Of a DNA stretch of 64,000 nucleotides, positions 54,849 through 64,000 are shown one piece after another. The notes beneath the pieces are model-generated. The model did no database searches. It saw only the letters and a program-made list of their open reading frames with translations, and was not told the origin of the DNA. Both the position numbers and the translations under genes were made by a program. The stretch spans positions 2,954,887-3,018,886 of the forward strand of contig CM055093.1 of assembly GCA_029204225.1 (NCBI GenBank), read 5' to 3'. The stretch is from Diphasiastrum complanatum (Eukaryota > Streptophyta > Lycopodiopsida > Lycopodiales > Lycopodiaceae). Numbering within the stretch: position 1 is the stretch's first letter; each line of letters opens with the position of its first letter.

Positions 54849-55666
54849 GATGATCAGAAAGGAATTATGAACGCATAAATGTGTATTAGAAGGCAATGCA
54901 GGAAATTTGGAAGGCTTTGGTCGCAAGAAAAATTTGCAAAAGTTTCGCTAGCACAAGTGAGGAATGAATCGAATTCAGCCAACTTATAGGTGAATTTGGT
55001 GGGTCCATTACAGTGAATATTAGTTGGGCTGATCAATTCTGAACAAAAATTTGCAGGCATGTACAGTACTGTAAAAATAGGCTATAAAAATCTCGGCAAA
55101 GATTTCTAGGGATCTGAACCTATCAGACGAACGTTTTCCAGGGCTGGCGAAGGATGAACCTTCGCCCAGGAGGGTCCTTCGTCCAGGTACTGTCATAAAT
55201 GCATTTTTTCACAATCTGAACCTATGGACAACCTAATTTGGACATTTTAAGATCATCTAGCAGGTCAACGAAGGTTCATAATGAGGTTATGATGCTCGGC
55301 GAAGGTTCCCAAAATGGCATATCACTGAACATTCGCCTGACTCAAAAATTGAATTTTCTCTTGTCAAAAACCTTCGCCCACCTCAATTTAGATACATCAA
55401 GGTGGACGTACAGTCTAAGAGCTCAGCGAAGGTTTTTGATACTGTATTGGCCAAATCTGCCCAAAATAGTGGTTTTCTAAGGCATTTTCCATAAAAATAC
55501 TATGCTTCCTTTTCCTTATGCTGATGACTTCTTGACTTTTGCTCATCAGTCTTCCCTTATTATTATTATTTTTTTAACTGTCGTTTTCCAAAAAAAGTCA
55601 GCAAATTAATTACTGAAAACACAAAATTGAAAACAAATAAAATGAAAAAGTTTATTAAGATCAGGC
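54849..55666 (-). repeat. G2b 3' untranslated region: CCTTCGC motifs and TATA-like block
   Basis: CTTATAGG (54983-54990; CCTATAAG on the minus strand) with GAATTCAGCC is the conserved block. Eight or so CCTTCG or CGAAGG words lie at 55100-55440, some back to back (GGCGAAGGATGAACCTTCGC). 55441-55666 is AT-rich with nothing else. Confidence 0.7.
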
Positions 55667-57110
55667 TTGCTGAACTGGCGGAGTAGGATGCCAAAACCTG
55701 CGTATTCAGCTGCCATTTACCGGAGTATCAAATCGTTTTCCATCCAAGTGCTCAAGAATTACTGCGCCATAGTTCAGGAGTTCCTTTACTTTATACGGGC
55801 CTTCACCAGTAAACTTCAACTTACCCTTGATCAGCTTCGTTTTCTACATCAAAGCAAGATCTCCTGCTTCCAGATCTTTCTTGTGCAATCGACGATCGTG
55901 CCATGCAATCCATGACGATACAATTGTCCTGCAATTAATTGATAAGGTTGAGCCTTATGAATTAATTGTCTTTTCTGTACTTTTGTCAAAGAGTCATTCG
56001 GTTGTCCTAGCATCAGGTACTCAACAATATCTGTCGCCCACTCAGGTACTGCTTCAACATAGAACAACGCATCATCTGGCAGTTCATCATCCACTTCAGT
56101 ATTAACTGGTGCAAATTCAATTCGCGAAACGTGATCGGCTAGATAATGTTGCTTTCCCTTTCTGACCACAATTCAAAAGTCAAATTCAGTCAATAATAAT
56201 AACCATCTTGCAATACGTCCAGTATTACACATCTTATTTACCAAGTAAAATAACGGTTGATGATCCGTATAAAATGCAAAATGCGTTTCCATAAGGTAGT
56301 GACGAAATTTCCGAACAGAAAAAATCATGGCTAGCGCTTCACGTTCTGGTGTTGAATAATTCTTCTCTAGATCTGTAAGCTGCCTGCTTGCAAATCGTAT
56401 AGGATAATCCGTCTTATAGTCACCTGGCTACATCAAAACTGATCCAATGGTGTATTTTGAGGCATCTATATGAACATGAAACTCTAATGTCCAATCTGGA
56501 GAACGCAGTATTGATGCTGAAGATAATGTTTTTTTTTAACTTTTTAATGGCTTCTAACGCCTCAACTGTCCAAATAGGAACAATAGTTAATTTGTATATA
56601 GGTCATGCTAAATCCGCAAAGAAAATAATAAAAATTCGATAGTAGTTCGCATGACCCATAAACACATAAACTCCTCGAATTGTTGTTGGCGGTGGCAATT
56701 CCACAATAACTTTGATCTTAGAATAATCAGTGGCAATACCATGTCTTGATATCACATGTCCAAGCACCACTCCGTGAGAAACCCATATCTGACATTTTTC
56801 TGGATTTAGAGAAATCTGATATTTGCGGCATCTTTCAAAGACTTTCTCCAATCGATCCAGGTGGTCTGTATCTGTACTATGAACTCTCAAGTCGTCCAAG
56901 TAAATTTCAAGAAATTTTTGCAGATAATCTTTAAAGGCAAATTGCATTACTCTTTGGAATGAACTTGGTGCATTACAGAGTCCAAACGACATTACTTTGT
57001 AAGCATAGGTGCCCCATTCTGTTGCAAAAGTAGTTTTGTGGCGATCGGCAGGTGCAATCTTAACCTGGTTATAACCATGCAAGTCATTTTTGAAATTTAT
57101 ACAAGTGAGC
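55667..57110 (-). pseudogene. Ty3/gypsy pol G2b: RT, RNase H, integrase ends only
   Basis: RT begins at NDLHGYNQVKIAPADRHK (about 57095) and keeps the active site YLDD (LEIYLDDLRVHS) and SFGLCNAPSSFQ. RNase H (56600-56170) has several stops and shifts. The tether VRKGKQHYLADHVSRIE and integrase N-terminus lead to YQLIAGQLYRHG. There the sequence jumps to the integrase C-terminal domain (AWHDRRLHKKDLEAGD, then PPVQQA). So about 900 bases, including the zinc region and the entire catalytic core, are gone compared with G2a. 57111-57233 is AT-rich. Confidence 0.9.
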
Positions 57111-57232
57111 GTTAAAGGTAAACTCTTTAGTACACTTGTTAGTATTAAGTATTTTCTAAGCTCCTAAGTATAGTATATATATAGATATAACATACACTTA
57201 ATATATTGATATAACATATTTATATAGATATA

Positions 57233-57233
<1 letters not shown>

Positions 57234-57319
<86 letters not shown>
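57234..57319 (+). repeat. (AC)n microsatellite
   Basis: About 86 bases of AC, then AACAC repeats to 57333, directly before the C6 gag. Confidence 0.98.
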
Positions 57320-57320
<1 letters not shown>

Positions 57321-57344
57321 CACAACACAACACAATTCACAAGA

Positions 57345-60300
57345 ATGGCTTCAATAAGCAGCATACAATCAAAGATCTATACAATTATCAACTCAACAGA
57401 ATCTAACTTCATAACATGGAAGGTTAAGACCTCGTTGATACTAATGGGAGAAGGATTATTTTCCTGGGTAGATGGCACTGAGGAGATGCCTAGAACTACA
57501 AGCAAGGAGCTACGCAAATGGAGGGAGAAGAATGACAAGGCAATAGTCGTTTTATCATCATCCATCGAGGATAGCCTGACTCTTGACCTGGCTACACTCT
57601 CTAAAGCAAAAGAGATGTGGGATACTTTACTCACAAGATTTCATACGAAATCATGCAGTTAGATCATGTTCCTTGAAGATCAGTTGACAAACTTGTAGTG
57701 AGATGGTAAATACCTCACTTCCTTTATTAGGAAGATGAAGGATCTATTCCTTTCACTAGACAATTCTGAAGCAAAAAATGCAGTATCAACAGAAAAGCAG
57801 CTTACTTATCTGTTGAGAGCTTTACCAAGATCCTTCCAGACAACCAAAACGTTGCTACCAAAGGATCCTACTATGACACTCAAAAAGTCAGTTGTCGAGA
57901 TTTGAGAAGAAGTCGAAGCTCGAGAGCATCTTGATCAGAAGGATGCTTCTGACCAAGCTCTCTACAACAACAAAGAAAAGACAAAGAAACAATTCAAGCC
58001 TAAGAGGGAGTCAGATCGAAGTCGAGATCGAGATCAGCAAGCAGAAGGAGCCAGCACAGGAGGAACAAGGGAACGGCACTACCCAACACATGACCTCTCG
58101 CAAGGAATGGTTTATCGAGTATACAACTTACAGCAATACCTCAGGGATTCAAACACCATATGCATGGAAGGAAAAGGCCCCAGTCAAGATCACGTTCAAC
58201 AATGATCTTTTTATTTGTGTTCCCAATGTTCTTCACATACCTCAGCTATCAAGACTACTCTGACTACGTGCACTAGAGTCAAAAATCTATATGTACTCTC
58301 TAATCCATTTGCATTAGCTACTATCTCTCATGAAAATGTAAATTATAATGCTATTTTGTGGCATACTTGATTTGGATACGTTACAAGGTCACTTTCTTAT
58401 ATGCATTGTAATAATCTAGTTGATGAATTGTATTTTTCTTCTTCATTAGATAGAAAATCTTTCTTCTGTGAATCCTGCATCTATGGCAGACACACTAGAA
58501 GCAAGTTTCCCAAATCACATTTTGTCAAAACAAAGCATGTATTAGACCTTGTACATAGCGATCTTTATGGTCCAATGCCAACTTCATCCTTAGGAGATGC
58601 ACTTTATTTTATCACTTTCATAGATGATTATTCTAGAATCTCGTCTACAGTCATGTTCATTAAGCACAAATCAGAAGCCCTTGAATGCTTCAAAAGGTTC
58701 AAGGCCATGGCTGAGACACAAATGTCTACAAAAGTGAAAGCTCTCCGAACTGATGGTGGCGGCGAATACCTCTCCAACGAGATGTCCGATTACCTCGCTG
58801 GACATGGCATTCGAAGACAGTTCACAAATTTTTATTCTCCTTAACAAAATGGAATTGCAGAAAGGAAGAACCAGACACTTCTCAACTCAGTCATATCCAT
58901 GCTACACCAATTACATCTACCTGCAAAATTTTGGGTAGAAGCTACTGCTACAGTCTGTTATGTACAAAATGGATCCAGCACTAAAGCCGTCAACAGTAAA
59001 ACTCCTTATGAAGTATGGCATGGGCACAAGCCTAGTGTTAACCATTTAAAAATCTTTGGTTGTGTATGTTTTGTTCACATTCCTAAACAGCTTAGGAAGA
59101 AGCTGGGATCATAGGACAAATAAATGTATTTTCATTGGCTATCCTGATGAGCATAAAGCTTACAAAGTTTATGATCCATCCACCCACGTAGCATTTGTCT
59201 CTAGGGATGTAATCTTCCAAGAACATACATACTATGATTTTAAACAACCATCGATAAATGATGCTGTGTCATTTCATCCTATTTTACGTAGCATGGAATC
59301 TTCCAACGATAATGCTTCTTCTACAGAACTTGCAGCTACAGCTATAGAAGTCGAGCAGCCGACGGTACTTGTTACCAGACCAGACCAAGCTAGCTCGAGC
59401 AGATATGGAGAAATTCAAGAAGAAGCACCATCACATCTTGGTCAATCGAATGTTCGAAGATCCTCACAGACTCGAACAGTCCCTGAGAGGTATACATCTC
59501 AATCATTTTGGTCTTCATCAGAAGAACCAGAGACTTTAGCCAAAGCAATTAACTCCAACGATGTTGTGAAGTGGCAAGAAGCTGTGGAAAGCGAGTACAA
59601 CTCACTTTTGACGAACCAGACCTGGACACTAGTTAACTTTCCTACTCACAAGAGAGTTATCGACAACAAGTGGATATTCAAGAAGAAGATCAACTCTGAT
59701 GGTTCCTGCAAAGTGGAGAACACGGCTCATAGCTAAAGGATTCACTCAAGTCCAAGGAGTGGAATATCAAGAGATTTTCAGTCATGTTGTCAAAATGCAG
59801 TCAATCAGGACTCTGATTGCATTAGCAGCCGCGAAAGACTGCACTAGATGGATGTCAAGGCATCGTTTCTCAATGGCAATGTCGAAGAGGAGCTGTATAC
59901 CTTCCAACCAAAAGGATTTGAAGTCAAAGGCCAAGAGCACAAAGTGTGCAAGCTGCACAAAGCAATCCATGGTGGCCGAAAGAACATGGTTCAATAGAAT
60001 CAACTCTTATCTCATTCAATTGGGTTTTACAATCAATTCAGCTGAGTGTAATGTTTATTCCAGGCATATAGGCACCAATTCAGTTCACATAGCTCTTTAC
60101 ATAGATGATGCATTTATTTTGTCTAATGACACTTTCAAACTGCACACTACTAAGAGTGATCTGTCAAAGGAATTTGACATAACTAATCTAGGCGCTGTCC
60201 ATTCTTTGCTAGGAATTCACATTACTAGAAATAGACTTCAGAAGAAGATCTATCTTAGTCAGCAGACATATCTAAAAGGCATTTTAGAAAAATTTCATAT

Positions 60301-60497
60301 GTCTGATTGCAAACCAATTGATAACCAATGGATCCAAGTATTGTATTGACTAAACCTTCTTGTGTTGAGACCTATAGTGAAGTACTCGACTTAGCGAAGT
60401 ACCCTTAATCGGATCTTTGATGTATGCAATGTTGTGTACTAGACCAAATTTAGCATACATTGTTAGCACGTTAAGTCAATTCATGTCTAATCCTAGG
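57345..60497 (+). pseudogene. Ty1/copia element C6, gag to RT
   Basis: ATG 57345 opens gag (MASISSIQSKIYTIINSTES, then FITWKVKTSLILMGEGLF). Stops at 57659-57661 and later interrupt it, and no knuckle is clear. The zinc domain (CESCIYGRHTRSKFP) and integrase core follow with LVHSDLYGP, LRTDGGGEYLS and, after a stop, QNGIAERKNQ. Frameshifts lie near 59100 and 59700. RT has NKWIFKKKINSDGS, MDVKASFLNGNVEEELY (in a shifted frame) and the active site YIDD (ALYIDDAFILS). It ends in the RT thumb near 60497 against C7. No LTR was found. Of the copia scraps here it is the longest apart from C3. Confidence 0.9.
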
Positions 60498-62117
60498 ATC
60501 TCTCATTGAAAAGCATTAAAGTGATGTAGCCCACTATCAATCCACCAAGGATCAATATCTCTATGATTAGCCAACAAGCATGATGACATAACAAAAGTAT
60601 CATTTGAATTTGGTTCATCAACACATCCTCATACAAAGTTAGATTGATTTTCTTCTCACCTTTATCTCTTTTCTTCTTGAAGCAATCATTAGCAAAATGT
60701 CCATTAACTCCACAATATAAACTTTTCATCTTTGATCTATCTTTCTTCTTTTCAACAAAAGTAGAAGCCTCAACTTGATCTTGCCCTTTAGACCATTGCC
60801 CTTCAACTTGTCTTTTGAGAGCATAGCTTCCTCCTCTCCAACGAGATGTAGAAGATGACCCTCCTCTTGCTTGGAGTTTAAACTCTTCAATCACCAAGAC
60901 CTCTTGCAAGTCCTCCATACTTGGCAATGTCTTTTGAATAGCAAAACTTTTTACCAAGTTAGCATGTTCAACCAATAAACCATTAAAAAGAACTACTTGC
61001 ACAAGCTCAACATCCTTAATGCTCTCTCCGATTCATGCTAATTCATCATTCAAAGCTTTAACTTTCAAAACAAAAGCATGAGCACTTTCATCCTTCTTTT
61101 GAATACTTTGAAAGATTTGCCTCCTTGGGGTTAGAACCCTAGATGTAGACTTGGATTCATAAACCATTTTCAAGATATCCCAAGCCTCCCTATATGTAGT
61201 GCACTTACCAACTTCCTTGAGAAGTTCATTAGTCACATTCATCTTGATCACATGAAGAGCTTTCTTTGCTCTCCTATCATACCTCAATTGCTTTTGACGT
61301 GCCAAAGGTCTCTCTTCCACACCTACAGGCTAAAAGCATGGTTCGATGGTACAACATGGACTTTCAAGGACACTAGCTTTTTTGGGTAGAAAGCACTTTT
61401 GTATTATTATACAATATTTTTAACTAATACTTTTGACTTGCAATAATGTTTTACCCGTACTTCAAAAGTATGTCATGTAACATATCATTGGCAAGCACTT
61501 TCTAATGCACCAAACTTCGCTGAAATTGGACTTACCATTAAAAATTTATGTCATTTTTAATGTAGACTCAAAAAATTATGATTAATAAAATCCCCATACT
61601 TTTGACTTGCCATAACTTTTTAACCGTAGCTCAAAAGTATGTCATCTAAGATATCGTTGGAAAGCGCTTGTCAAGCACTTTCTAACGCACCAAATTTCGC
61701 TAAAGTTGGACTTACCACTAAAAAGTTATGTCATTTTTAATGTGGACTCAAAACAATTATGAGTAATAAAATCCCAAAAAAGTGAAATGTACTACCAAAA
61801 GGTACAATGAAAAATGGGTTTTTTTTTGGTACCACCAAACCATGCTTTTAGCCTACAACAATATCCATCAACTTATTCATCTCTAGCAAGGACTCCATCC
61901 TCACCTTCCAAGAATAGTTGCTTGAGGTAAGCCTATCATTGCTCTCCAACATGAAGCCACTTGAGGTTGCCATGTTGCAATGATTGATCTTCTTATTTGA
62001 ACCTATTCCAATGCACCTAGCACTCTCTTGAAAATCATCAAATAATGACAAGAAGAAATCATAAAGATTTGGAAACAATCTAGTCTCTCTTTTTCTCTCT
62101 TCTAGCAAATCTAGCAC
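60498..62117 (-). pseudogene. Ty1/copia gag C7, split by a MITE
   Basis: On the minus strand gag starts at about 61972 (MATSSGFMLESNDRL) and runs to MNKLMDIVVG, where the MITE (61328-61853) interrupts. It resumes MEERPLARQKQLRYDRRAKK, ALNDELA, a stop near 61034, QVVLFNGLLVEHANLVKSF, a knuckle with its first Cys intact (CGVNGHFANDC) and the protease start WWIDSG, where it is cut at about 60500. It is close to C3 gag. 61972-62117 is a short upstream open stretch. Confidence 0.9.
61328..61853. mobile_element. MITE with 25-bp inverted ends in copia C7 gag
   Basis: The left end GGCTAAAAGCATGGTT and the right end AACCATGCTTTTAGCC are perfect complements. A further nine bases pair with a few mismatches (CGATGGTAC against GTACCACCA). 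TACA flanks both sides (61324-61327 and 61854-61857). The intact C3 gag shows the uninterrupted site at about 40588-40600 (CACACCTACAACAATATCC), which confirms the insertion. Two copies of the foldback module at 2545 lie inside (about 61425-61575 and 61597-61755). The superfamily is unclear because the exact duplication length is ambiguous. Confidence 0.9.
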
Positions 62118-63109
62118 ATAGAATTGATGATATCTTGATCACACTTGAACAACCTACAATATAATAAACTTTTTGAACTCAAATACACTTGAACCACACT
62201 CTTGAAATGATCAAAACCTTTAAAATAAGAGATTCTAACAAAATTTGAGTTTTTACGAAATATTGAATAAATCAAAATTTATATGCAAAAGCTAGAATCT
62301 TGATACATCTTCCAATAGAATGCAACATCCACCATCATGTGCAACTTTTGTTTCCACATTCTAGCGAGTAGATTAAAAAATTGGCTTAATCCAAGTGATT
62401 TGACCTAAAATGAATCTAGGATCACAAAGATCCACTTTCTGCACTAAAAAATGCTTGACTTGAGATAGAAACTACTCCAACTCCCCATAGAATTGATGGC
62501 GCCCGCAAATACACATCTAGATTTGATCTTGGCGATACACATTTAGAATCATCTACAAGCTAGAAATCATGCATCTACCATGCTAGAACTTGGAAATACA
62601 TGTAGATCTGATCACAATCACTGGGATCTGATATAGTACTATCCATGTTCATACAACAACAACAACAACATAACAATATTCACATGTGTGGATTCAAGTA
62701 CAACAAGAAGATTCACATTCTACACATTAGAACTCAAGATATAATGAGAAATATGAAAGAGATGGGCATAGAATCAAAAGAGTAAAGTTCTTCATACAAA
62801 ATGAGAACATTAAGATCAGTTCTCCACGTTGGTACAACTATTTATAGAAGACATAATGTCACTTCGCCACCTGTCCTAAACTTGCCCTAAAATAGCAACT
62901 TGTAAGTACTTCACCAATAATCTAGTTTTAAGTGACTAGATGCAATTTATCTATATCAACCAATGAAAGTAGGTCTAAATCTGACCTTATCAACTTCACT
63001 ACTTGCCAAAAATAGTAAAAACACTATTTAAGGGCCTTATTGACATAAAAAAAATCTATCTGTAAGTTGAAATTTCATGTTGGCCTCAAAATTGCCAATT
63101 TAATTTTTT
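62118..63109 (-). repeat. Probable C7 leader and LTR
   Basis: It is AT-rich and non-coding. GATCTGATATAG at 62625-62636 is a decayed form of the GCTCTGATACCA primer site seen in C2 and C3. To its right TATTTATAG (near 62849) with CACTTCGCCACCTGTCCTAA resembles the C3 LTR around its TATA box. The right limit near 63109 (TTTTTTACA) is a guess. 63110-63349 holds nothing recognised. Confidence 0.4.
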
Positions 63110-63349
63110 ACACCTTAGACTACTTAAAGACACACCCATAGAAATAAAGGTAGTACCTTAGGATTGTAAGGTATGTCCTTGAACTTTAAAAGAAGCAACC
63201 TTAATGGGTAATAGGGATGGCCCTGTAATTTACAGAAGGCTCTAATACTTAGCCATTAAACGCCATCATGAAAACCATTGGGAAGGAGATGGAAATCGCG
63301 TACATAGATGGAAGCTTGAGCTAGGGACTAGAGATCTGGATTTAGAGAT

Positions 63350-63586
63350 ATGAAAAATTGTCAACTTATACTTGACTAGTTTTGGCTATTTTAGGCATTT
63401 TAGAGGCCAAACTTGTATGTACACTTCAGGTGGTTTTATCACTTGTGAAAATAGTGAACATGATCATTTTCAAGTTGGGTCCAAGATCACTTAGTCATGT
63501 AAAAGTTCATTTTTAGCTTTAATGGGCAATTTTGGCCAACATGACTAGTTTAGGTCATGTTTGACTAGAGGCCAATGATGTTATCA
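63350..63586 (+). repeat. C3-like LTR fragment
   Basis: TATGAAAAATTGTCAACTT and AGAGGCCAAACTTGTATGTACAC resemble the start of the C3 LTR read in element sense (TGTGAAAAATTGTCAACTA, then GAGGCCCAAAGTATGTGTACAC). Similarity fades to the right. Confidence 0.5.
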
Positions 63587-63901
63587 TGAGAACGTTTGAT
63601 CATTAGAAAGCTTGAAGAGTGAATGCATAAGACATATCTTGATGGTGCAAATGTTGTAGCAACGAGCAACATTTTTCTCTCTCTATAACCTCTTGTGCGT
63701 CAATGAAGACGACCCCATCTCGTTGTCTTTACCGTTGAGGCTCATGTGCTGTGTGTTTGATTCAAGACATGTGTTGTCAATGTTAAGGAAGTTGCCAAGC
63801 GTTTAGTAACCCACCCACAAAAACTAAGAGTTGCCTCACATGTCAGTCGCCTCACAAGTCAACTGGAATAGATTTTTAATCTTCTGTTTTCTCTCTCTTT
63901 C
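63587..63901 (+). repeat. Dispersed repeat R1, copy 2 (315 bp)
   Basis: It has the same start and end as 45008-45324. The remaining 63902-64000 shows no feature. Confidence 0.8.
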
Positions 63902-64000
63902 TTTGCAAGGTATAAAATGTCAGTATTCAAAAAAGTCCGAAACTCAATAATGAAGCCTGTCATTTTTGAGGGCAAGGGAGTAGGGAGCGGATCAATCATC

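Noticed and set aside
57164-57364. Cys-Val repeat protein on the minus strand
   Set aside because: It is a translation of the (AC)n microsatellite.

Overview
This window looks like plant nuclear DNA made almost entirely of nested and broken transposable elements. Three things point to a plant: Ty1/copia elements primed by initiator tRNA-Met, Ty3/gypsy elements with a tRNA-Asp-type primer site as in the Tat/Athila branch, and nonsense codons that mostly look like C-to-T decay. I see no intact host gene, no tRNA or rRNA gene and no CRISPR array. The species cannot be named from this sequence. A large TE-rich genome such as that of a fern, lycophyte or gymnosperm is a guess.

Layout. 1-2455: gypsy fragment G2a (RNase H, integrase, start of an accessory ORF). 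2456-2791: foldback module and a Helitron-like end. 2792-3522: copia C1p tail and LTR. 3523-4629 and 15081-16272: minus-strand copia C2, split by gypsy G1 (4630-15080, TSD TACTC). 16273-17824: gypsy fragment G2d (accessory ORF end plus LTR). 18050-21250: copia scraps C4 and C5, the latter as an inverted pair. 21256-25385: gypsy G3 (minus; LTR, accessory ORF, leader). 25386-27050: LTR pieces and low-complexity DNA. 27261-33487: a non-LTR island with a split unknown gene, a CENH3-like histone ORF with a C-terminal extension, a motif-rich divergent intergenic region, a short plus-strand ORF and an intron-containing transposase-like gene. 33728-34388: a tandem pair of about 330 bp. 34389-43398: minus-strand copia C1 split by the young copia C3 (36116-41977, TSD CCTAC, LTRs identical by eye). 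43399-46015: non-coding DNA with a foldback cluster and a dispersed repeat. 46388-47990: gypsy G4. 48245-57110: microsatellites, then a G2 element whose 3' half lies inverted (G2c and G2b). 57345-60497: copia C6. 60498-63109: copia C7 with a MITE in gag. 63350-63901: LTR scrap and a second copy of the dispersed repeat.

Two features deserve most attention. First, the G1, G2 and G3 gypsy families share an accessory ORF downstream of integrase with conserved N- and C-terminal parts. Upstream of it, each family carries its own iterated octamer built on a GCGA core, and G1 and G2 also share a TATA-like block there. The layout recalls transposons whose accessory protein reads a family-specific motif, such as VANC in VANDAL elements, but any function is inference. 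Second, 29260-30276 encodes a histone H3 fold with CENH3-like traits joined to about 210 extra residues, next to a transposase-like gene. Both rest on sequence reading only; no searches were run.
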